38,573 nucleotides of DNA from JBAWVR01 sp037147155 (GCA_037147155.1 JBAWVR010000002.1:1-38573), one strand, 5' to 3'; positions 30,250-38,071 are shown, counted from the stretch's first letter. The notes: a model not told the origin generated them from the sequence alone. Made by a program: numbers and translations.

Positions 30250-31128
30250 CTATTTTTTATAAATTTCACCAGCATTTTCTTTAATCATTCCTTTGAGCTC
30301 CATGAGGGTTAGAACTTGATTGAGATCCCGAGCTGATAGTCCAGACCGACGAGATAGTTCATCTCGGTCAACAGGAGTGTCCAAACATTGTAGAATTCGA
30401 ATTTCATTTGGCGAACAATCGGTTAAATCAAGTTTCTTTTGTATATTGTCACCAACAGATGCTAACCCAAAAGCTTCTAAAATATCTTGTGAAGAAGTTA
30501 TCGGTATAGCGCCAAGTTTGAGTAGTAGATTTGGTCCTTCAGAAGTGTCGGAGAAAATTGAACCCGGTACGGTCATCACATCACGATTGTAGTCAGTGGC
30601 CAGTCTAGCTGTGATTAATGTACCTGATTTAATTTCAGCTTCAATCACGAGTACCGCATCAGCTAGTCCAGCCATTAAACGATTGCGTCTAGGGAAGCTC
30701 CAGGCAGTGGCATGAAAGTCTGGTTCGTACTCTGATAGGAGTAATCCACCACAATCTAAAATCTTTTCCGCTAGTCTCTTATTAGATGAAGGATAAATCA
30801 CTTTCTCATCCAGTCCTGAGCCAGGAATCGCCATAGTCAAAATATTATTATCAATTGCTGTCTCGTGAGCAATGGTATCGATACCGAGTGCTAGTCCAGA
30901 TAATATAACAATCGGGTAACCAGCGAGACCTCTAATCAATTTCTCACACACCTCACGTCCATAGGTAGTAAATTTTCTCGAACCCACCACAGCCAAAACT
31001 CTCATCCCTTTGTTTGGCCAAGTGCCACGATAAAAGAGCTTTTTAGGTGGCTCGGGAATTTCCTTTAATTTATTCGGAATTTCGTTGCTGTCCAATTGCT
31101 CAATTTTAAAATCTACGAAAGTGCTCAT
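30250..31128 (-). CDS. dprA: DNA processing protein DprA
   Basis: 292 residues from ATG 31128. DprA binds incoming single-stranded DNA and loads RecA during natural transformation. The Rossmann-like core shows VVGSRKFTTYGRE, SGLALGIDTIAHE, IPGSGLDEKVIYPSSN, SFPRRNRLMAGLADAVLVIEA and SGTLITARLA. The last ~60 residues form a winged helix (LDTPVDRDELSRRSGL). Together with the pilin island it suggests DNA uptake, but the comEA/comEC genes are not here. An upstream in-frame ATG gives seven more residues and is less likely. Confidence 0.93.
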   Translation of the reverse strand: MSTFVDFKIEQLDSNEIPNKLKEIPEPPKKLFYRGTWPNKGMRVLAVVGSRKFTTYGREVCEKLIRGLAGYPIVILSGLALGIDTIAHETAIDNNILTMAIPGSGLDEKVIYPSSNKRLAEKILDCGGLLLSEYEPDFHATAWSFPRRNRLMAGLADAVLVIEAEIKSGTLITARLATDYNRDVMTVPGSIFSDTSEGPNLLLKLGAIPITSSQDILEAFGLASVGDNIQKKLDLTDCSPNEIRILQCLDTPVDRDELSRRSGLSARDLNQVLTLMELKGMIKENAGEIYKK

Positions 31129-31170
31129 ATATTGAAAATATTTTAACATTTATTTTAAAAAATTAAAAAA

Positions 31171-31196
31171 CAGGGTCCCAGTCATCTGGAACCCTG
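31171..31196 (-). terminator. Terminator of the 379-aa gene
   Basis: CAGGGTTCCAG and CTGGGACCCTG form an imperfect hairpin on the minus strand, followed by TTTTTTAATTTTTT. Confidence 0.8.
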
Positions 31197-31236
31197 CGTG
31201 ATCAAAAGTGATCAGTAAAGTACTATTTCTTTTTCT

Positions 31237-32376
31237 TCAATGCGTCAAGGTTGGCTTGAGCTTCTGCCGCGGCCTTCTTGGCAGCACGAAGTGTATTTCT
31301 GCGATCCTTTCTTGCTTGTTCGACAGATTTATTTCGGTGTCTATGAGTTCAGCTAACCTGATCTTTCGAAGGATTTCCCAACGAATAATCAGTCTGGCAG
31401 AGGGAGAGCCGTGAGCAAAGGATTCTTCAGTGATAGACATCCCATTATTAATGGGAACGTCATCATCGTCTTCAGTTCTTTGTCTCGCAGCCTCTTCAAC
31501 GACTTGTCTCAGCACCTTGATGTGGTTGCGGCTGAGTTTCGCCAGAAGCTTTTCGTTGTCATCAAACACGTCAAGCATTCGAATGTCCGCCAAAAGTTCG
31601 AGCATCCAAATTCGAGTCTCACGGATTCTTTGCTGAAATGCCGACTTTCTTTCAGCAATCTCATATCTCTCTTGGAGTGAACGCCATCTGTCATCGTTCG
31701 CGCTCCACTTCCACAAGAAAACCGTGAATTTTCTGAGAAAGTCGCACATAATCTCTTCATTGTGCGACAATTTTTCGGAATTCTTTCCCGACCAGCGTAA
31801 ATTTTTTGCAACACCCTTTTCGGTTCTAAGAAAACTTTTCAGGTGTGGATAAAAATTTTCCTCAAGAAGGGAAAACCAGAATTCAGCAAAACGATTTCTG
31901 TCGACATAAAGTTCTCGATCTTTGAAGAAGTTCTGGCAGAGCTGATTGAAGGCTTTTTCGGCAAGTGAGGCCTTGATCTTGCTTATGCTTTTACTTACCT
32001 GCTTGTCGTCCTCCATCCAATAGACTTTATAGTCGTTCTGGTCGATGATATTCTTACCATCTGGAAAGTCGTAGTTGACCAGTCGTCCTTCAGTCAGTCT
32101 CAAATAAAAGATTATTCTGTCCATGTAGGTGAATTCCGGTTCGCGCCAGTCCAATCTGCTGATTGGGACGGTGAAGCCATCGAAGATGCGAGAGCTGATG
32201 TCGTTGATACAACCATCCTGTCTCGCGCGTTCAAAACGCTTCAACCAATCATACCAATTTGCAATTGGGAGGATTGGCTTTTCCCACATCAGAGGATGTA
32301 CATCCGCTGGTGGAATCAGACTTTTAGGTTCAGGTTCTTGTCTGGATGCCTTGTCGAGCCCGATTCGTTCTTTCAT
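31237..32376 (-). CDS. Protein of unknown function (379 aa), accessory type, possible 3' frameshift
   Basis: I do not recognise it. It is mostly helical, Trp- and Arg-rich, with an N-terminal region LDWREPEFTYMDRIIFYLRL, a central FCDFLRKFTVFLWKW-like segment and a C-terminal helix LARLIIRWEILRKIRL. The ATG has a strong SD (AAGGAGA), and a structured leader lies upstream. The frame ends LKPTLTH at 31237. The other (-1/+2) frame, from about 31334 to a stop at 31222, reads an Ala/Lys-rich tail (RAAKKAAAEAQANL, then DALKKKK) that looks like a real C-terminus. A frameshift between them is possible. Confidence 0.6.
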   Translation of the reverse strand: MKERIGLDKASRQEPEPKSLIPPADVHPLMWEKPILPIANWYDWLKRFERARQDGCINDISSRIFDGFTVPISRLDWREPEFTYMDRIIFYLRLTEGRLVNYDFPDGKNIIDQNDYKVYWMEDDKQVSKSISKIKASLAEKAFNQLCQNFFKDRELYVDRNRFAEFWFSLLEENFYPHLKSFLRTEKGVAKNLRWSGKNSEKLSHNEEIMCDFLRKFTVFLWKWSANDDRWRSLQERYEIAERKSAFQQRIRETRIWMLELLADIRMLDVFDDNEKLLAKLSRNHIKVLRQVVEEAARQRTEDDDDVPINNGMSITEESFAHGSPSARLIIRWEILRKIRLAELIDTEINLSNKQERIAEIHFVLPRRPRQKLKPTLTH

Positions 32377-32414
32377 GGTCGTTCTCCTTCGATACTTTGG
32401 GTTATGCCCCGCGC

Positions 32415-32495
32415 TATTGGCGGGACGGTTTTAGCTTCGTCTCATTTGAGACGAGCTTCTTGTTGCTAAAAAATTGGCAATAAAAAGCTCGCCTC
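32415..32495 (-). promoter_or_regulatory. Structured leader with competing hairpins upstream of the 379-aa gene
   Basis: TCGTCTCA and TGAGACGA form a perfect hairpin (32437-32454). The same TGAGACGAGCTT can instead pair with AAGCTCGCCTC (about 32485-32495). The two are mutually exclusive. A third CCCGC/GCGGG hairpin (about 32408-32423) follows nearer the gene. This looks like an attenuation-type leader but could also be a repressor site. Confidence 0.45.
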
Positions 32496-32617
32496 AAAAA
32501 CATGATGTTAATGAGCTGTTTGTTCTGAATACACACTTCCACTCTAGTTGTGTTTAGTCAAAGGATTGTTGGCTGTAATTTGCGGAGCAAATTCCAGCCT
32601 GAATTTCACCATTTCCC

Positions 32618-32646
32618 GTGACTTTTTCCTAGTTTTCTTATATTAT
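32618..32646 (+). promoter_or_regulatory. Promoter of serS
   Basis: GTGACT at 32618-32623 and TATTAT at 32641-32646 are spaced 17 nt apart. The leader is ~38 nt and has no SD. The rest of the 313-nt gap up to the accessory gene holds the structured leader and no further clear feature. Confidence 0.5.
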
Positions 32647-32689
32647 AGAGAAGTATTATTAATTAGGCCGATAGGCCACACCACATTTT

Positions 32690-33970
32690 ATGTTAGATAT
32701 AAAATTCATTCGCGAGAATAAAGACTTGGTAGCCGCAGGTGCTATCAAAAAGCACGTCAAAATCGATATTGACGAGCTTATTAGAATTGATGATAAACGT
32801 CGCGAGATGATGACATCTTTTGAATCTAAGCGCGCCGAGCAGAATGCCGCTTCTCAGAAATTGCCACAAATGCAGAATCCAGAAGAAAAAGCTCAACTTC
32901 TCGCCGAGATGAAAGTTTTGAAGGAGGAAATGGCCAAAGAAGAAGAAGGTCTGAAGGAAGTAATGAAAACTTGGCAAGCTATGATGCTCCAGGTGCCTAA
33001 CATTCCCGACATGTCTGTGCCAGAAGGCAAAGATGATTCTGAAAACAAAGAATACAGTACTTGGGGTGAAGTACCAAAGTTTGATTTTCCAGTCAAAGAC
33101 CACATCAAGCTTTTGGAAGACTTGGATTTGGCTGATTTTGAAGCCGGAACAAAAGTTGCTGGTTTTCGCGGTTACTTCTTAAAGAACGAAGGTGCTCTTT
33201 TGGAATTAGCATTGTTCCAATTTGTGACCGAAGAGTTTATCAAGAAAGGAGATTATGTACCAATGGTTGTGCCATCTCTCGTTCGACGCGAAACTCTTGT
33301 TGGTACTGGTATGTTGCCGCAAAGTGAGGAAGACCTTTACAAGACTCAGGACGCTGATTATCTAGCTGGTACAGCTGAAGTAGCAACTATGAGCTACTAT
33401 GCCGACAAGACATTAGACAAAAAAGATTTACCAAAAAAGATTATCGCTTTCTCTCCATGTTTCCGTCGCGAAGCCGGTTCATATAGTAAAGATGTAAAAG
33501 GTTTGTACCGTGTTCATGAATTTTTCAAATTCGAACAAGTGATTGTTTGCGAAGCTGATCATCAGACTTCAGTGAACTTCCATGAGGAGCTCCGTGAGAA
33601 CTCTGAAAAACTTCTCCAGCTTTTGAATTTGCCATATCGCGTTGTGGTCAACTGTGGTGGTGACTTGGGACTCGGTCAGGTAAAGAAATATGATATCGAG
33701 ACTTGGTCTCCAGCAGCGGATAAATATCGCGAAACTCACTCTTGTTCATACTTCCATGATTTTCAGTGTCGTCGTTTAAATATTCGTTACAAAGATGAAG
33801 ATGGTAAGACTCGTATTGCTCACTCACTCAACAACACTGCTCTCGCTATGCCACGTGTCTTGATTCAGCTTTTGGAAAATTATCAGCAAGCCGATGGTAC
33901 TGTAAAAGTGCCAGAAGTTTTGAAAAAATACATGGGAGGTATTGAAGTTATCGCTCCAAAGAAAAAATAA
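32690..33970 (+). CDS. serS: Seryl-tRNA synthetase
   Basis: 426 residues, normal length. The N-terminal coiled-coil arm (about 25-110) contacts the long variable arm of tRNA-Ser. The class II catalytic domain has motif 2 FRREAGSYSKDVKGLYR and motif 3 NTALAMPRVLIQLLENYQ. The TxE loop reads GTAEV. The motif 3 start is NNTALAMPR rather than NGSGLAVGR, a variant that also occurs in other bacteria. It opens a run with the ftsQ-like gene and dus. No SD. Confidence 0.96.
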   Translation: MLDIKFIRENKDLVAAGAIKKHVKIDIDELIRIDDKRREMMTSFESKRAEQNAASQKLPQMQNPEEKAQLLAEMKVLKEEMAKEEEGLKEVMKTWQAMMLQVPNIPDMSVPEGKDDSENKEYSTWGEVPKFDFPVKDHIKLLEDLDLADFEAGTKVAGFRGYFLKNEGALLELALFQFVTEEFIKKGDYVPMVVPSLVRRETLVGTGMLPQSEEDLYKTQDADYLAGTAEVATMSYYADKTLDKKDLPKKIIAFSPCFRREAGSYSKDVKGLYRVHEFFKFEQVIVCEADHQTSVNFHEELRENSEKLLQLLNLPYRVVVNCGGDLGLGQVKKYDIETWSPAADKYRETHSCSYFHDFQCRRLNIRYKDEDGKTRIAHSLNNTALAMPRVLIQLLENYQQADGTVKVPEVLKKYMGGIEVIAPKKK

Positions 33971-34009
33971 TTCTCCAATCTGTTAGTCTGACTTTGATCT
34001 TTAAAATAT

Positions 34010-34837
34010 ATGGTGCGACGTGTGCAAACAAAAAAAACAAGTCGGGTGAGGGAAGAGCGCCGTCGGGCACTGATTTTAAAGGTGGTTTTGTCTGTAATTG
34101 GTTTGATTATTTTGGTGGTAGTCTCAGCTGTAATTTCCAATCTTAGTACTTTTAGAATAGCTGAGTATGAAATCAATGGCTTGGAGGGGGTAAATGCTCA
34201 GGCTGTTCAAATCGATGCTAAGACACCACTCATTGGTACATATTTCTGGTTTTGGCCTCGAGATTGCTATTTTTATCTTTCAACCACTGCTGTTGAGGAT
34301 AATTTGTTGGCGCTAATTCCTCGTATACAAAAGGTAAATGTTTCTAGATCCGGTTTTAAAACTTTGCAAATTAATATTGTGGAAAGAAAGCCGTCAGGTC
34401 TGTGGTGCGCAAACAAAGACACTGATAAATGTTATTTTCTTGATAATGAAGGTTTGGTCTTCGATCGCGCTCCGGCTCTATCTGGTCAGTTATTTGTAAA
34501 ATATTTAGGCTTGCTGGATTCATCTATTGAACCATTAGGTCAAAGATATTTAACAAAAGAGTCTTTCTCTACACTGACTGATTTTATGAGTTGGGTTTTG
34601 GCAAGTGGAGTATCTGTAGGTAATGTAACAATTGATGCTGACGGTTTTTATCGTTTGCATTTACCGGGCGGAGGGGAGATATTTGTGAGTGATAGACAGG
34701 ATGTTGATAGAACGTTTCGCAATCTCCAAACTCTTTTGAAAGAGAAAGGTTTATTATCAAAAACAGTTAGCTTTGATACCAACTTGGATTATATCGATTT
34801 GCGTTTTGGTGAAAAAGTCTATATAAAGAAGAAGTGA
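34010..34837 (+). CDS. ftsQ: FtsQ/DivIB-like cell division protein
   Basis: 275 residues. A basic N-terminus is followed by one transmembrane helix (VVLSVIGLIILVVVSAVI, about 24-43). A POTRA-like domain then starts with FRIAEYEINGLEGVNAQ and contains KVNVSRSGFKTLQINIVERKPSGLW. A beta domain ends in LDYIDLRFGEKVYIKK, which resembles the C-terminal DLRF-K motif of FtsQ/DivIB. The protein bridges early and late divisome proteins. Its gene overlaps dus by 4 nt (GTGA). Other division genes are not in the window, so the symbol rests on domain order. Confidence 0.8.
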   Translation: MVRRVQTKKTSRVREERRRALILKVVLSVIGLIILVVVSAVISNLSTFRIAEYEINGLEGVNAQAVQIDAKTPLIGTYFWFWPRDCYFYLSTTAVEDNLLALIPRIQKVNVSRSGFKTLQINIVERKPSGLWCANKDTDKCYFLDNEGLVFDRAPALSGQLFVKYLGLLDSSIEPLGQRYLTKESFSTLTDFMSWVLASGVSVGNVTIDADGFYRLHLPGGGEIFVSDRQDVDRTFRNLQTLLKEKGLLSKTVSFDTNLDYIDLRFGEKVYIKKK

Positions 34838-35859
34838 AAAAAGTAGCCACAGAGATTAGATTCAAGGATTCTAAAGGTTTCTGGCAGACATTGCCGACGC
34901 CTTTTTTCTGTTTGGCGCCCATGCTCGATGTGACTGATCAGGCTTTTCGACAGGTAATTGCTAAATATAGTCGTCATGGTGAAGTTGGTGGTGGCCCCGA
35001 TGTTTTTTGGACTGAATTTGTTTCAGCTGACGGACTAGATTCTCGTGGTTATGAAAATCTATTGCTGATGTTGGCTTTTAAGAAAAACGAGAAACCAATA
35101 GTGGCTCAGATTTTTACTGCATCACCAGCTCACATGTTGAAAGCTGCCCAGATTATTGAGAAACTTGGCTTCGATGGATTAGATATTAATATGGGTTGTC
35201 CAGACAAAGGTGTACAAAAGCAGGGTTCTGGCGCAGCACTGATTAAGAGCCCTAAACTTGCACGCGAGATTATTCGAGCTGCTTTAGAAGGCGCTCCAAA
35301 TATCCCAGTCTCAGTAAAAACTCGTTTGGGTTACAACAAGGAAGAGATTGAAACTTGGATTCCGGAATTACTAAAGGAAAATATTGCTGCTCTCACTATT
35401 CATGGTCGCACCAAGAAAGATATGTCCGAAGTGCCAGCTCGTTGGGAGTCTATCAGGAAAGTGGTGGAAGAAGTTAGAAAGTCTGGCCGCGATATTCCCG
35501 TGATTGGTAACGGTGACGTTAGTGATTTGAAGGATGGAGAACAGAAGGCTAAGGAGTCTGGTTGTGACGGTATTATGATTGGTCGCGGTATTTTTGGTAA
35601 GCCGTGGTTATTTGACCGAGCTCGAAAGACTGAACCAACCTTGCCTGAACGTTTAGATATGCTGATACACCACACCGAGCAATTTTTAAAGATTATTGGT
35701 AAACGAAAAGCTTTTGATGTCATGAAAAAACATTACAAAGCTTATTGTAGCGGCTTTGACGGAGCCAGGGATTTGCGCATTGCGCTCATGGCTGCTCCAG
35801 ACCTTGCAACGGTTAAAAAATTAGTGAAAGATTTTCTTAAGACATACAAAAGTCAATAG
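34834..35859 (+). CDS. dus: tRNA-dihydrouridine synthase
   Basis: 341 residues. This FMN enzyme reduces uridines in the D-loop of tRNA. The TIM-barrel features are LAPMLDVTDQAFRQV, NMGCPDKGVQKQGSGAAL (catalytic Cys in GCP), PVSVKTRLGY, TIHGRTKKD, VIGNGDV and IMIGRGIFGKPWL. It starts with GTG overlapping the ftsQ-like stop, so it is translationally coupled. The start codon is the only one available before the barrel. The Dus subclass is not decided. Confidence 0.93.
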   Translation: MKKVATEIRFKDSKGFWQTLPTPFFCLAPMLDVTDQAFRQVIAKYSRHGEVGGGPDVFWTEFVSADGLDSRGYENLLLMLAFKKNEKPIVAQIFTASPAHMLKAAQIIEKLGFDGLDINMGCPDKGVQKQGSGAALIKSPKLAREIIRAALEGAPNIPVSVKTRLGYNKEEIETWIPELLKENIAALTIHGRTKKDMSEVPARWESIRKVVEEVRKSGRDIPVIGNGDVSDLKDGEQKAKESGCDGIMIGRGIFGKPWLFDRARKTEPTLPERLDMLIHHTEQFLKIIGKRKAFDVMKKHYKAYCSGFDGARDLRIALMAAPDLATVKKLVKDFLKTYKSQ

Positions 35860-35898
35860 GGCCAAAATTACGTAACCTTTTGCTTTTTAATACAAGTC

Positions 35899-35927
35899 TT
35901 GCCGACTAGTGTTGTTGGGTGTTTAAT
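35899..35927 (+). promoter_or_regulatory. Promoter of the Cys-rich gene, paralogous to 36412-36440
   Basis: TTGCCG at 35899-35904 and TTTAAT at 35922-35927 are spaced 17 nt apart. The segment GGGTGTTTAATTA around the -10 is identical to the one at 36431-36443, and CAAG-CTTGC before the -35 is also shared. Confidence 0.6.
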
Positions 35928-35974
35928 TATATTTGGTAAATCTGTTCCTTAACCTTTTTACGGGGAGGTGTATT

Positions 35975-36172
35975 ATGAATAAACCTGTTTGTGAGCGTCC
36001 AAGACCACTGTGCCAAGAAACCAAGTGCTGTACGGAGAGTTGTCTTAGAAGTGAGATGAAAGGTGGTCACACAGCAACTTGTCCACAGTGCCAAAAGGAG
36101 GTGCCCATGTCATCAATGGAATCTAAGCCCGGAGGTGGTTCGTTTGTTTGTCTGACTTGCCGTGGAAAATGA
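35975..36172 (+). CDS. Cys-rich zinc-ribbon-like small protein (65 aa)
   Basis: 65 residues. It has an N-terminal Cys-rich patch (CERPRPLCQETKCCTESC) and then a CPQCQ and FVCLTCRG pair spaced as a zinc ribbon (about 44-65). A strong SD (GGGGAGGTG) precedes the ATG. An inner AAAGGAGGTG at 36094-36103, followed by an in-frame ATG at 36107, could start a 21-residue product. An upstream in-frame start at 35933 lies before the SD and is rejected. The function is unknown, possibly RNA or metal binding. Confidence 0.68.
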   Translation: MNKPVCERPRPLCQETKCCTESCLRSEMKGGHTATCPQCQKEVPMSSMESKPGGGSFVCLTCRGK

Positions 36173-36206
36173 AGTGTTCCCAAACTCTAAACCAAGGAGG
36201 TGTAAC

Positions 36207-36281
36207 ACTGACCCACTTTACTCAACTTTTCGGGGTGAGAAAAAGACGGTATTTTCTACACTTGAATTTCGTAATGACTAA
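36207..36281 (+). other. SD-preceded frame without ATG (24 codons, starts ACT)
   Basis: AAGGAGGTG (36194-36202) has GGAGG 6 nt before ACT, the spacing used for ATG by the neighbouring genes. From ACT the frame is open for 24 codons (TDPLYSTFRGEKK then TVFSTLEFRND) to TAA. No ATG, GTG or TTG is placed correctly. It could be a decayed gene, use an unusual start, or not be translated. It is followed by a further region with a GAGGTG motif and a terminator. Confidence 0.35.
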
Positions 36282-36348
36282 CCATTATCAGAAATAAGAG
36301 GTGAAACAATAAGGATGAACCCTTTCGATTTTGAGTCTATATGCAATT

Positions 36349-36376
36349 CACCCCGCGACCGTACGGGGTGTTTTTT
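36349..36376 (+). terminator. Terminator of the Cys-rich gene unit
   Basis: CACCCCG and CGGGGTG form a 7-bp stem with an 8-nt loop followed by TTTTTT. Confidence 0.9.
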
Positions 36377-36411
36377 AATATTACAAAATTATTTATATGT
36401 TCTTTCAAGAC

Positions 36412-36440
36412 TTGCTAGTATTCTCTTGAGGGTGTTTAAT
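36412..36440 (+). promoter_or_regulatory. Second, paralogous promoter
   Basis: TTGCTA at 36412-36417 and TTTAAT at 36435-36440 are spaced 17 nt apart, in the same arrangement as the promoter at 35899. It drives the region with the AAAGGAGGTGA site. Confidence 0.62.
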
Positions 36441-36487
36441 TAATTTAGCAAATTTAGTACATTGTAAAGGTGGAAAGGAGGTGACTC

Positions 36488-36682
36488 ACTAACATACTTG
36501 GAGGAATAGAAAACAATACGGAATGTTTTCTGTTGGCCGTGGGCGAAACCATCATCCTTATCCCAGAAAGGGACAGATTATCTCAGCTCATTTGGGTTTG
36601 CAATTCAGCATTACCCAGCAACTTGAGAGGAGGTGGTCCTAATTCCTTGTGGGCCAATCATCGTATTGTAGGCGGAAGCTGA
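36488..36682 (+). other. SD-preceded frame without ATG (64 codons, starts ACT)
   Basis: AAAGGAGGTGA at 36474-36484 matches the usual 16S 3' end over 11 nt. Six nt after GGAGG is ACT, as at 36207. From ACT the frame is open for 64 codons and looks like a real protein: FLLAVGETIILIPERDRLSQ, then LIWVCNSALPSNL, ending WANHRIVGGS. A second frame from ATG 36522 gives only 39 codons of less protein-like composition. The 210 nt between this frame and the terminator at 36767 show no further coding signal. Confidence 0.4.
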
Positions 36683-36766
36683 ACCGTGTTCGAGCGCCTC
36701 GGTGTGCTCCATGATTCATAAGCCTGTCCTAGACTTCTAGCCTCGTCGTTAGATTGGGATGCAAAT

Positions 36767-36803
36767 TAAACCATCGCTTTGTCCGTACACTGCGGTGGTT
36801 TTC
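36767..36803 (+). terminator. Terminator of the second SD unit
   Basis: ACCATCGC and GCGGTGGT (one G-T pair) form an 8-bp stem followed by TTTTC. Confidence 0.78.
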
Positions 36804-36929
36804 TATTCAATATCACCTTCAGTGGTTTAAAATTTTGTAAGATTGTTCCTTGTCGGCGGCGCTGGTGGTACGGCCCACATCAGTGACTGTGAAGTAAACA
36901 TTATTAACCCCTATTTACGTTTAGACTAC

Positions 36930-36960
36930 CCACCTCGGACCGTAAGGTGGGTTTTTTTAT
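36930..36960 (+). terminator. Terminator before dnaX
   Basis: CCCACCT and AGGTGGG form a 7-bp stem followed by TTTTTTT. The 130 nt before it (from about 36815) contain a leader-like segment resembling 35930-35950 (TGTTCCTT) but no gene I can support. Confidence 0.9.
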
Positions 36961-36974
36961 TTTTCCCATTTGTC

Positions 36975-36983
36975 TGCTATAAT
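36975..36983 (+). promoter_or_regulatory. Extended -10 promoter of dnaX
   Basis: TGCTATAAT is an extended -10 box. No good -35 is visible upstream because the terminator T run occupies that place. The leader is ~20 nt with no SD. Confidence 0.65.
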
Positions 36984-37008
36984 TCAGATAAGTTAATCAA
37001 TCAAAATT

Positions 37009-38064
37009 ATGAGTAAAACCCAAGAAACAAATACCGAACAAGCCATCTATCGTCGCTATCGTCCACAAGAGTTTAATGATGTGATAGGACAGGATCATAT
37101 TGTAAATACTTTGAAATCTTCTTTAGAAAAAGGACAGATTGGCCATGCTTATCTTTTCTGCGGTTCTCGCGGTACTGGCAAGACTTCAGTGGCGAGAATT
37201 TTGGCCAAGGCAGTCAATTGTGCCCCGAGTGATTTGTCAGAGATTGATGCAGCATCACACAATAGCGTGGATGATATTCGTGAACTCAATGAAGCGGTGA
37301 ATACTTTGCCTTTTGAATCACCATACAAAGTTTATATTTTTGATGAAGTGCACATGCTCTCCAAAGGTGCTTTCAATGCTCTACTTAAAACCTTGGAAGA
37401 ACCACCAAAACACGTGATATTTATTTTGGCTACGACTGAAATGGAAAAAGTACCAGAGACAATTATTTCCCGTTGCCAAGCTTTTGTTTTTCGCAAGCCA
37501 GGTCAAAAGATTTTGAAAGAAATGGTGATGAATATTGCCAAGAAGGAAAAAATTACTTTAGAACCGGCATCAGCTGATTTGATTGCGCTACTCGGAGATG
37601 GTTCTTTCCGTGATACTCAAAGTATTTTGCAAAAAGTTATTTCATCTTCACCGGACAAAAAGATTTCTGCCGAAGAGGTGATGGCTGTGACAGGCGCGCC
37701 ACGAGCTGAGACTATTAATAATTATTTATTGTCTATTAAGAACAAAGATTTGAAAATTGGTCTAAAGTCCATTGAGGATTTGTCAGAGCACAATATTGAT
37801 CCAATCATCTTTATTAAAATGGTGATTTTGAAATTACGTGCGGCTCTTTTGGTCAAGCTTGTTCCGAGCAAAGAGAATGATTTGGCCGAAGATTTTTCTG
37901 AGGCGGATATGGTGTTTGTTAAAGAGATGTCAGCTGATGCCACTGGCGCTATTTCGGCCAAAACTCTCGCCGACCTCACTCTGGTGGCTGATGGACTCAA
38001 AGGGGCAGTCATGCCAACACTGCCACTCGAGATTGCTCTTATGAGGATTATCGGACAAAACTAA
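37009..38064 (+). CDS. dnaX: DNA polymerase III subunit gamma (clamp loader), short form lacking the zinc module
   Basis: 351 residues. DnaX is the motor of the clamp loader that places the beta clamp on primed DNA. Walker A GSRGTGKTS (52-60), Walker B VYIFDEVH (108-115), sensor 1 LATTEMEKVPETI and SRCQ are all present. The zinc-binding insert between AKAVNC and EIDAAS is missing. Only APSDLS joins them, where most bacteria have about 25 more residues with three further cysteines. There is no tau extension. No SD. The terminator after it is shared with a convergent gene. Confidence 0.94.
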   Translation: MSKTQETNTEQAIYRRYRPQEFNDVIGQDHIVNTLKSSLEKGQIGHAYLFCGSRGTGKTSVARILAKAVNCAPSDLSEIDAASHNSVDDIRELNEAVNTLPFESPYKVYIFDEVHMLSKGAFNALLKTLEEPPKHVIFILATTEMEKVPETIISRCQAFVFRKPGQKILKEMVMNIAKKEKITLEPASADLIALLGDGSFRDTQSILQKVISSSPDKKISAEEVMAVTGAPRAETINNYLLSIKNKDLKIGLKSIEDLSEHNIDPIIFIKMVILKLRAALLVKLVPSKENDLAEDFSEADMVFVKEMSADATGAISAKTLADLTLVADGLKGAVMPTLPLEIALMRIIGQN

Positions 38065-38071
38065 ATATATT

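Noticed and set aside
36314..36443. A 42-codon frame starting at ATG 36314
   Set aside because: It reads through a strong terminator, and the SD-like GAGGTG is too far from the ATG.
36440..36803. The second SD unit as RNase P RNA or tmRNA
   Set aside because: The conserved GAGGAAAGTCC and GGATTCGAC signatures are absent and the tRNA-like ends of tmRNA are not seen.
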